Source: Tubulanus polymorphus
Lineage: Eukaryota > Nemertea > Palaeonemertea > Tubulaniformes > Tubulanidae
Assembly (NCBI RefSeq): GCF_964204645.1
Contig: NC_134028.1
Span: forward strand, 2,950,501-3,014,500
DNA: 64,000 nucleotides
Reading direction: 5' to 3'
This document shows, in pieces, positions 1-8,822 of this stretch. The position numbers and the translations under genes are program-made. The notes beneath the pieces are model-generated. The model searched no databases. It worked only from the letters and a program-made list of their open reading frames with translations, and had not been told where the DNA came from. The stretch's first letter is position 1; each line of letters begins with the position of its first letter.

Positions 1-2394
1 CCAGTCTAATCAGTGAGTTAACAAGTCTAATCAGTGAGTTAACAAGTCCAAGGCAGAGATAACAATATTATCAGATGTAACTAAATAATTGTTTTAGGTA
101 ATAATAACACAAGACAGATTCTTGTTCAGCGCTTTCTGAGAACAGTGGTTCACACACAGACACACACGCGGCTTTGAAAGATCTGCTGTAATCTGACAGT
201 AATAAGATCAAATCAGATACAAAATTTCTAGAATACCGATCAAAAGCCATGATCACACGAATGCTTTTGGCCCGTGCCAGATTAGGCCCAGGCAAAAGGC
301 TCACACGGGTACCAAATGGGTAAATACCTATTCGACAGAGGCCCACCAATCATACCGAACTATATCCAAGCCAAAGTTTACAAGCAAAATGATTGCATGT
401 AAAATATGCACTCTCTAATTAAGCGTGGGCCAAATTGTCTCCAAGTGATGGCAATTCATATATGAGTAATCTACTGGGCAGATGTGAACTGCGAGAACTG
501 GTGGTTAATTTGTCAGATGTTCCAATGGTAGGCCTACTGGATGCGTGCATAGCAAATTAGATAATCGTAGATGGAATTTAGGAGAGACGTGTCAGTGAGA
601 CTCCCAGAGATAAACAATGAAATCATAGGTTATAAATAATCTATTCTGAATAACCACGACATATTTGTAGTAGACAAAGAATCGATGGTTGTGTTGGTGT
701 AAGCCACTACTGCTGACCACAATCCACACTTCTTATCCAAAATCAATACATACATGGATGCTGAGGTAGCCACAACATCAGCAGCCGTAAATTACACCCG
801 CGCCTATATACGGATTTGCTGCACACCTGGGAAGAAATCGATAATAAGGGCATGGAAGTGTCCTATCCGAAATAGAGGCCAACTACGATGATATGAAATA
901 ATAGATGAGAGAGTCGGAGCTCTATCGACTAATGATGGATGTTTGGTATCATTATACCCGTAACAAATTCACCCTAGAAACAAGAGGTCCGTAGAGAAAT
1001 ATACCGATTACATCTTCTACATAGTCAAATAGCCATCTAAAGTGATACCAGGTGAATATACACTGTGGCCACTCAACACAACGTTCACGTCGATATCAAA
1101 AATATATGCATGACAGGATTTATATAGTTTCATCATTATGTAATTGCATGGAATTCATTTTAGCTATGAATAAATTATGGGCAAAAATATTGAATTCTGA
1201 GGGTTCTCTTCGATAGGATCGCTGCTTCTTCAACTTAAACTTCATTCCTTAAAAAAAAACATTCTATGTCAGCTTATATTCAATATCTATACAGCGATCG
1301 TAGGTAATTGTTAAAAGCACGTATCTGCAAACCGTATTGCCGGTAGCAGAAATCCGATGATTGGCTGCGTTTTGGTGAATGAACAATTATTGATGACAGG
1401 ATTTTGAATCAATCGATCATTTCTACGACGGGAGAAACATACAGTTCACTTAAACAAAGTCTATATCAATTATATCAGAGATTAGGTAGAGGCCTACAGA
1501 ACCCATCTGAGGAAAACGGATTTACTGAACGCGAAAACGTCTGACCAAGACTTATGTGATTAAATCTGAATCTAATCCTCTCATCAGAGAAGGTTTCATC
1601 GATAGGTTCACAAATTCACAATATCGATTAATTAACTTTTAACGAGGTTTCACGTTTACATTGAACAAGGGTTTCATGTTTCACAAGAGCTACCTACTGT
1701 CTGTCACCTCGACAAAACTATACACCAATCCTGAAGTATTTCACTAGGAGTAAATTAGTTTAAATCATGAATAAATACTCAGACAATCGTTTTATCATCA
1801 AACTACTTCTATCCTCTGTCCAAAACAATACATGCCACTGGATAAATTACATGAATTCATAATTCAAGCTGGTAAATACATTGTTATTCGAGCTAATTTT
1901 AGCAAGGCTGAAGCATGAGATAAAAAGAGACTAAAAACTATTATTCATACTGGACTCGTGCAGATAGTTTTTTTTAAAGTTTTATGGAACAATTAACTGT
2001 ACAAATCATCCAGTTATTAAGTACTTATTAATGTTCTGATTTGATAAGCTTTTTACAATAGACCGGTTTAGAGCACGGGAAATTAAACCTTTTTATGTAC
2101 AATTATCTTTAGGAACAAACCTATTGATAGGACTTGAAGCTGTCTATACCATTTCAATTTTCGAGTGAGGATAATCCTTTATCAGAGTTATATAAGCGAA
2201 TATGGATTTGGTAATCTTAGGTTTAATCTGGGTTTGACTTGTTTAGACATGACCGCTTATATTTATGACCTTTGTGCGAGGACTATTATGAATTCTTTGA
2301 TGAAAACATGAAGTAAATGAAACACACTCTGAGATTAGCCATTTTAAACATAAGTTTGCCTCGAAAAAATTGCTGACCCTAAGATACACTTACC
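1..2394. other. Left flank, no gene recognised
   Basis: AT-rich DNA with no open frame I can assign. Bases 1-47 hold two copies of a 23-bp direct repeat (core AGTCTAATCAGTGAGTTAAC). Bases 690-1100 contain short stretches of open frame broken by stops, perhaps a decayed element, but no motif is recognisable. On the minus strand this is the 3' flank of the tetraspan gene. A strong donor (GTAAGT read on the minus strand, at 2393 downwards) lies 28 nt after its stop codon, so part of this stretch may be a 3'-UTR intron. Confidence 0.5.
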
Positions 2395-2422
2395 TAACAC
2401 ATTGATTCAGTAATTATAGATA

Positions 2423-3556
2423 TCATGGTTTATTCTCTTCATTCTCTTGTCCCATCGTGATGCGCGGACTTTCATACGTCTGCAGGTTCTCCGTCACGGT
2501 ACTAGGTGGCGCTATCTCTAAAGTTAAATTCGGATCTACAACCGGTATTACCTGGATACTTCCTTGAGACGTATTATGAGAGTTGATACCGTTCATTTCG
2601 TTGACGTTCGGCATGCTGTTATACGGCGGAGCCGGCGACGCGGGAACGTTCGTCTCGGTCGTCGTCGTCGTTACGATTATCGGCGGCGACGAGACGGCCG
2701 GTTCGTCGTCGTCGAGTCTCTCTCGAGAATAATACGGGGGCGGGGGTAAATTGTGTCGGATCGTCTCCGGCGCTGGAAGCATGTATAAAATTTGATTGTT
2801 TCCCGACTCGGCCGGTTGAATTATATACGCTCCGTGCGGTAACGAGAATATTCCTCCGGTTCGACCCGGATGTGGTTGGAATATCGCGATCTGTTGCCCT
2901 TCGGTCGGGCAATACGGGTAACCATACGGAGGCGGGTTTAATATTCCCTGACAGCAAACCGTCTTACAACAAATAGTCGATGACACGATCGCGCAGATTC
3001 CTTGAATGAACGCGATCACCAGAATCAGACTATGCACGACCATCACTTGACTATTTTTGAGATGAGTTTGTTCGAGGAAGTCGATGACGATACCTGCAGC
3101 CGAGAAACCGACGAGCATCAGAGCGACGACCGATGAAATTATCGATAGCACCAAAAACGCGATGATCGTGCAGTTGTCTTTGCGTTTCGAGCAGATTATT
3201 CCGACGATCCCGGACGATATGAAAAACGCGCCCGTCCAAATTCCGGCGCCGACGAAATAACCCCAGGCCATCGACGCGATGGCGACCGTCGCGAGGATGA
3301 TCGCCGCGACGCCCGACAGGAGCTGAATGACTCCGAGAACGAGCGTTCGATCGTGCGCGAATCCCGGACGCAGAGTTACGTTTCCGCCGCGAGCGCTCTG
3401 CGTGCTCTGTTGTCGCGTCGTCGTCACCTGACTGGAGAGTAACGGTTGAGCCGCAGCGGTCGGAGTTCTCCTACGATGTCGTCGTGACGACTGCTCCTGC
3501 GGCTGTAAAGCTCCTCCGCTTTGTTGCTGTACTTCATTCGATTCGGCCAACACCAT
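2423..3556 (-). CDS. Tetraspan membrane protein, MS4A/CD20-like or ENTREP (FAM189)-like, with PPxY motifs
   Basis: A single coding exon gives 377 aa. Visible features, N to C: a basic, Gln/Ser-rich N-terminus (1-70, with RRHRRR near 25-30); four hydrophobic segments at about 72-95, 100-122, 130-156 and 172-197; a short polar loop KRKDN between segments 2 and 3; a Cys-rich stretch after segment 4 (CC-K-T-V-CC, 196-202); then a long Pro-rich tail. The four-helix layout with both ends cytosolic fits the CD20/MS4A and ENTREP families. The tail has PPPY at 208-211, PPPPYY at 271-276 and APPY near 310, which are ligands for WW domains of NEDD4/ITCH-type ubiquitin ligases. That is how ENTREP1 works, so a trafficking or adaptor role is inferred. 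The ATG is the first in the open frame, and a splice acceptor lies upstream at 3650. The exact subfamily is not settled; MARVEL-type proteins are an alternative. Confidence 0.8.
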   Translation of the reverse strand: MVLAESNEVQQQSGGALQPQEQSSRRHRRRTPTAAAQPLLSSQVTTTRQQSTQSARGGNVTLRPGFAHDRTLVLGVIQLLSGVAAIILATVAIASMAWGYFVGAGIWTGAFFISSGIVGIICSKRKDNCTIIAFLVLSIISSVVALMLVGFSAAGIVIDFLEQTHLKNSQVMVVHSLILVIAFIQGICAIVSSTICCKTVCCQGILNPPPYGYPYCPTEGQQIAIFQPHPGRTGGIFSLPHGAYIIQPAESGNNQILYMLPAPETIRHNLPPPPYYSRERLDDDEPAVSSPPIIVTTTTTETNVPASPAPPYNSMPNVNEMNGINSHNTSQGSIQVIPVVDPNLTLEIAPPSTVTENLQTYESPRITMGQENEENKP

Positions 3557-3649
3557 TTTGTCGATGAAATCTCAAATATTCATTCCTCGTCTAACTGATA
3601 GGACGTGTATACACAACGCTGGCTGGCATAGCAGCTGGGATTAAATACC

Positions 3650-4191
3650 CTGAAAATAAATAATGGTTTAAAAAGTCTGCAGGAATATAATGCAGTTCAG
3701 TTAGTGACAGATTGTATTTTGTTATGCTATTATTTGGCTTTACTCCAAAACATTATGGTTTACAGTTTTACAGTTTATTTTACACCAGTAAATCGACCAC
3801 CAGCAAGCTGTAGGCCTAAAGCATAGCATGAAAATAGTCAGCTATTGATTATTCACAAATTTGGTTCTTCAAAACAGGGTCTCAACACGAAAAGCTGGGT
3901 AACAAACCGGACAAAGAGCCATCCTTACATATACACATTCTACTAAACTGGAGGAGCGATCAACTAGATTCTGTAGTACATTCTGTGGTTCATGTATGAA
4001 AACTGATTAAAAAGGAGTGGTTCGTTCATTGAAGAACCCGCCCGGTGACAATAAACAACACATGAACACAAAAAATTAACATTGAAATTCTTTTGACGTT
4101 AATTACAATAATGACGTTATTTAGACAGTCGAATTCATCACAACAATTTAATCTCAGAATCCACCAACAACAGTAATCATACTCTACTCAC
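3650..4191 (-). other. Probable 5'-UTR intron of the tetraspan gene
   Basis: Read on the minus strand, a donor CCCGTAGC|GTGAGTAG starts at 4191 and an acceptor TTTATTTTCAG ends at 3650. Together they define a 542-nt intron between a non-coding first exon (from about 4192 upward) and the coding exon. No protein frame is seen. The model rests on splice signals only. Confidence 0.55.
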
Positions 4192-4381
4192 GCTACGGGT
4201 TAGGCTTAGTGACGTACAGGCTACGTATCGAGAGACTCTTGCCGACTGTTTTTCTCTGCACACAATGCATGCAATGACAGCTGATCCGTAGCCTCTCATG
4301 TTAACACCGGCGTGATTGGCCGATCGACTTAAGCTTCGACCAATCGAACACGATCTAACGGATTGAGTGGGAAATTCCAAA
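4192..4381. promoter_or_regulatory. Divergent promoter between the tetraspan gene (minus) and PSMD10 (plus)
   Basis: The probable first exon of the minus-strand gene ends at 4192 and the PSMD10 ATG is at 4382, so under 200 bp separates the two genes. It contains ATTGG at 4315-4319 and CCAAT at 4340-4344, that is, CCAAT boxes in opposite orientations 25 bp apart, and no TATA box. This is a common design of bidirectional housekeeping promoters with NF-Y sites. Start sites are not known. Confidence 0.55.
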
Positions 4382-5704
4382 ATGTCGGACAGTGAGGTTT
4401 GTCAGGCCGCTTACGAGGGAAACATCAATGATTTTAAGCGTAAGACGGTTGACGATCGGAGTTTACTCGTTAAAGTAGATGGGGTTCGTAAAATTGAATT
4501 GGTTATTGCTGATTGTTGAAATTGTTATTGGCCTTAACGTGTATGTTTTCGCTTGAAAATGGGCTATGATGACTTAGCATTTATAACGACTAGTTCGCCA
4601 TCTAGCGGATTCTTGTGCCGTGGGTGATGGTGGCAGCACCGGCTAGTGCTGTTTGCGATGGTGCGGTTCGCGGGCTGCTCCTGTTTTTTCGGCCGTTGAT
4701 AATGATAAATTCTTTTTGTTTAGACTGGCAGAGTTCCACTTCACTGGGCTGCCTCTGGCGGACACACCGAATTGGTTCGATTCCTTTTAGCACAAAATGT
4801 AGACATAGATACCAGAGATGAGGTGAGTCACTACTGGACTGAGTTGTGGATACTTCATAAACCGGTACTGGTAGTAAATATTTAATTGCTGTCAATTTAT
4901 TTCCACTTTTAGTCAAACTGGACGCCTTTGATGATAGCATCTTCAGCTGGTAGAGATGAAATAGTGAAAGATCTTCTTGCAAAGGGCGCATCAGTAAATG
5001 TTATAAATAGCACTGGTCAATGTCCTTTACATTATGCGGCATCCAAAGACAGATTTGCGGTATGTTGTCGCTAATGAAAATGCACTGTTTCAGACTCACA
5101 ACTGCAGAACTTGGTTCTTATTTCATTTCTCTATGAATATCTCAATCGTAGATAGCGGAATTGTTGTTAGAGAAAGGAGCAAACCCGAACATCGGAGACT
5201 GGGTTCAGCAAACACCTCTCCACAGAGCCGCATCGAAAGGTCACACGAAAATGGTGAAATTACTTTTATCGTATAACGCTGACCCGGACCATCCAGATGA
5301 AGTCGGAAATACACCAATGTAAGTTGTGATGGCAATTTAGAATTTTAATTGTTGCCTGATTGAAAAACACAATTCAGGAACTACCAGGGTTACTTGTAAA
5401 ATGGTGTTGCTTCCATGATTTGTAGTAAAAGTACAGTTAAATGAATTAAACTTGATTAATTAATTTAGGCATATGGCTTGTGAGGATGAGATGTCCGATG
5501 CTGTGAAGTTGTTATTTCAACACGGAGCAAGTGTAACCATTAAAAATAAGGTGAGCAATTTTATCAAATTCCCTTCGATGGAAAATATTCTCATTTTCAC
5601 GTCATGCATTTTATATATTGTTTTAGGATGAAAAATCTGCGTTAGATTTGGCGCCTCCGGGTTTGAAACGAACCTTACAAACAATTCCGGAACCGATGTC
5701 GTGA
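4382..5704 (+). CDS. PSMD10: 26S proteasome assembly chaperone gankyrin (PSMD10)
   Basis: Six exons: 4382-4483, 4724-4822, 4913-5059, 5152-5318, 5469-5550, 5627-5704. The sum is 675 nt, 224 aa plus stop, close to the 226 aa of human PSMD10. All introns are GT-AG and the frame closes exactly. The protein is almost entirely ankyrin repeats; each unit shows the TPLH/PLHWA-type turn (VPLHWAASGGHTELV, TPLMIASSAG, CPLHYAASKDR, TPLHRAASKGH, TPMHMACED). Known role: gankyrin binds the ATPase subunit Rpt3 and helps assemble the 19S base of the proteasome in cytosol and nucleus; in vertebrates it also binds RB and MDM2, which cannot be judged here. The first donor (GGG|GTTCGT) is weak, but the join restores the repeat register (VDG then TGRVPLHW). 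The start ATG follows a divergent CCAAT promoter. Confidence 0.95.
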
Positions 5705-5983
5705 CCTCTTTACGGTATTAAACTCGATGAAATGAATTATGAACAGTAAACAGGAAGGAAACTTGTGTATTTGTTTTACTCTTGCATAGAAGACTTATGT
5801 CTTCATTTCTTTCTAAATGTTTAACTAAAACGCTATACAAGTTAGTCAAATATCAACTTTAAATCTGCAAAGATCTGAGTTAAATACATGTATATCTTTT
5901 GCTTAAAGAAGGTTGTGAAAATTTATGCGTTTTATGTAATCAGATTGTATATGTACATTGTAAATTGTATGTTTATGTAGTAG

Positions 5984-5989
5984 ATTAAA
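5984..5989 (+). terminator. PSMD10: Polyadenylation signal ATTAAA for PSMD10
   Basis: The variant hexamer ATTAAA lies 280 nt after the PSMD10 stop, in an AT-rich 3' UTR with TTTATGT just upstream. It is the best candidate before the next gene; cleavage is expected 10-30 nt downstream. Confidence 0.45.
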
Positions 5990-6017
5990 GGTATTGATTA
6001 TAAGTACCCGGTCCCGT

Positions 6018-6450
6018 CTTGTTCTTTGCTTTATCAGGAGACATTATTTTCTGGTATTCAAGTTGCATATGTTGCGGGACCAACATTCATCAATAGGGAA
6101 GCCAAAAGGGCCTAGACTGACTGCTGTTCTATTAGTTGCGGGACGAAAGATTGCCCTGAAAAATGCCGTTCTTTTTCATTAGGGCACGTGATAATTGAAC
6201 GTACTCCTTGTGCTCCCTTTTGGTCCCACCTGGATCTTGTTCTTTGCTTTATCAGGAGACATTATTTTCTGGTATTCAAGTTGCATATGTTGCGAGACCA
6301 ACATTCATCAATAGATTGATAGATTAATGAGTTTAGGAAATATCTATGATGTTGGTAATGATTAAGGGATATCTATAACGTTTTTAAAAAAAGTTAAGAA
6401 CTGTCTTGTTGCATGTTTATCAGTTAAGTTAATATTTTCTGGTATATCTA
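6018..6450. repeat. 79-bp direct repeat pair plus a diverged third copy
   Basis: Copy 1 at 6018-6096 and copy 2 at 6236-6314 start CTTGTTCTTTGCTTTATCAG and end CATTCATCAATAG. They differ at one visible position (GCGGGACC versus GCGAGACC). A diverged third copy lies near 6402-6450 (TGTTTATCAG then TATTTTCTGGTAT). The pair occupies the spacer between PSMD10 and the RING gene promoter. No coding frame runs through it. Confidence 0.8.
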
Positions 6451-6558
6451 TGACGTGGTTTTTGACGCGCTATACTGGAGTGGTGGTGCAATCACACCGT
6501 TAATCAATCGACTATTTATAGTGTATTACAGCACGTCTGTCCAGAGACTTGAATACGA

Positions 6559-6580
6559 GCCAATCGTACAGTATATAAAG
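6559..6580 (+). promoter_or_regulatory. CCAAT box and TATA box of the RING ligase gene
   Basis: GCCAATCG at 6559-6566 is followed by TATATAAAG at 6572-6580, about 75 nt before the ATG at 6652. A start site near 6603-6610 would give a short leader of about 45 nt. It is the clearest TATA promoter in the window and contrasts with the TATA-less promoter of PSMD10, suggesting inducible rather than constitutive expression. Confidence 0.6.
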
Positions 6581-6651
6581 CCTCATTCGTCGTCCTGCAA
6601 TAAACATTATTAAGGAACCTCACCCAGGAAAGTCGTGATATCAAAACAATC

Positions 6652-8612
6652 ATGGCAATGGCATACGTTAATGAAGACTTTTCACAGTCTACCGAAAAAA
6701 ATGCTGCTGACGGATTTGATGAATTGGTCGAACGCAAAAAGAGGTAAACTATTCATTTCTAAAAATTATCGACACTGCCTGTCTCTGATAATTTATCCGA
6801 ATCATCATGAATGTCTACTAAGTCTATTAATTAGTAAATTGATGAATATGATCGAAAATGAAAATCATTTACCTTCGAATTTCAGAGAGACTATGTACGA
6901 ACTGAGACAGTTACAGCTCGGGGAAAAGCCAGTTACAGGACGAGATTCTATCAATAAACTCGATAGTTTTTTCGGTAAACGCATGGAAGTAGTAAAACAA
7001 GCGGAACACGCTAACGTACCAGTGAACACCGATAGAGTTGAGGAGCACCGACCAGAATCTGTGGTCGTCGAAGTGACGACTTTGTTCGAGAATCGCCCGG
7101 TCACATCGGTTCTGCAGTCGACGACATTTAGGAGACAACTGGAAAATATCGTTAGATCTAGCATTTCAGAATACCACAGAGCAGCATCAGCTGCGCCTGC
7201 ACCTGCGCCAGTACGACCTGCTCCCGCTGCACGATCGCCTCCCGCTGTAATTCCACCACCGCCTCTTCCACCGTCACATCGGGCTGTTGAACAAATTCCC
7301 GAAGAAGATGATATCTCATTTGAAAGCAGCTCCGACTCTTTGGGTCAGTATAAAAAAAACTCTGCAGAGCCAGAAATTAAAATTCTTTCTCCATTTATTA
7401 TAAAATGACGATTGAATTGATTCGTTTTTATTGAATATTCTTTTTCCAATTTCCAGGAGCCGTAAATAATTGGTTCAGTGGTGAAAATAGTCGGTAAGAA
7501 TATTTCAAATACATTTATATTCATCATTTAATTATCCGTCATTCGTTGGGGATTTGATGGAATATCGAATACTGTTTTTTTAGGACTGGTTCTGGCATTG
7601 TTATTTCTAATGATGAATGGACGCGTACTGTGAATATATTAGAAGATAGGAGAGAAGATCTCGTCGCTGATATTAGCGAATTGGTCCGTAGACAGCTCGT
7701 CACATCAACCTTAGAGAGTCCCACTCGAGATCGTCTAGAATCTACCGTTCTGGTAAGCTTCTTCACATTGAATATACATCTAAACATGATATGTTTGAAA
7801 TCATGAAAAAAGGATTTGTTCAGTGAGAATAACTAATCTACTATTCTCCTTTTCAGTCTCATTTAAACAGTACGGGTACCGATGGACGTCGAGTTGCTGA
7901 ATATATCAACACAATTCATTCTAATGACATCATTCATAGAAATGATTTCTCTAATCTGGGTATCATGCCACCAGTGGATAACTCTGATAGCCTGAGCATG
8001 ATTTCTGCAACCGCACACACAGTTCCTTATTCACAGGTGAATACTATTTTTTAAAGTTTAGTCTTATCTTCTAAAGAAGTGTAAGACTATCAATTTAACA
8101 ATTTAACAAATTACCGAATTTCATTGAAAATGTAATTTTTAAATAGAGTAATCGCGCACTGCACCAACAAATGAAATCAATGAAGGATCAATTTGAGGAA
8201 CTGAAGAAAATGATGCAGTTGAGTTTGGATATGCAAATGGATCTACAGCGATCTATCAGGCAAGAAGTTGCTGCATCATTATCAGGTACGTAGCTATAAC
8301 TTCTAATAAATGTTACGTAAATGTGTATAAGTGTGTTGATAATGATCTTATTTTACTTTTTCAGCCGTGAATGAGCCTTCGAGCGCCGCCGCTACTACGG
8401 CTTCCAGATATCAATCATACCCGGCGAATGACAATCAGTGTTTGATATGTTTGGAAAATGATGCTGATACTGTGCTCTATCAGTGCGGTCACCTGTGCAT
8501 GTGTCAAGGATGCGCGTACGCCTTGAAAGAAAGGAGCGCCAAATGTCCCGTGTGCCGGGCACCAATCAAAGACATGTTGAGGGTTTATAAGTGTAGCATT
8601 AATAAATCGTAG
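6652..8612 (+). CDS. E3 ubiquitin ligase with C-terminal NEURL-type RING finger, ancient family
   Basis: Seven exons: 6652-6743, 6886-7343, 7457-7493, 7584-7752, 7857-8036, 8147-8285, 8365-8612. They total 1,323 nt, 440 aa, with every junction in phase. Layout: N-terminal region 1-95; a motif RPVTSVL..FRRQLENIV at about 101-120; an Ala/Pro-rich linker 130-165 ([13 protein letters not shown]); a second related motif RQLVTSTL..TRDRLESTVL at about 232-252; an amphipathic, coiled-coil-like segment 313-357 ending in LDMQMDLQRSIRQEV; and a C3HC4 RING with C384, C387, C399, H401, C405, C408, C419, C422, followed by RAPIKDMLRVYK. The RING end resembles Neuralized. The paired motifs plus the DMQ-LQRSIRQEV helix recall plant RING proteins. 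Expected activity: E2-dependent ubiquitin transfer; substrate unknown. The start was chosen because it directly follows the TATA box and joins in frame. Confidence 0.88.
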
Positions 8613-8816
8613 AAAACGGTGCTCTTATGTTAATGCAGATTTGTTGTGTTGAGGTCTGACATTTATTTTTCGCATGGAGCGCTATTTATTTGAAGGGCCG
8701 GGGGGATGCCCCTCTGGCGATACGTTTGGGGAAAAGTGAAAAATGTACATCGTTCAAATATGGAAAACGTTTTTCGAGCTATAGTTAAAAATTGTAAATT
8801 TGTTAAGTTGTTTGTA

Positions 8817-8822
8817 AATAAA
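8817..8822 (+). terminator. Polyadenylation signal AATAAA for the RING ligase gene
   Basis: AATAAA lies 205 nt after the stop, followed by a T-rich stretch (TTTCCTTATTGT). A second AATAAA at 8600-8605 overlaps the last coding codons and is too early to be used without losing the stop codon. Confidence 0.6.

Noticed and set aside
690-1100. Possible retroelement remnant left of the tetraspan gene
   Set aside because: Stops in all frames and no reverse transcriptase, integrase or transposase motif could be read.
2564-3239. Arg-rich open frames overlapping the tetraspan gene on both strands
   Set aside because: Shadows of the GC-biased real coding exon.
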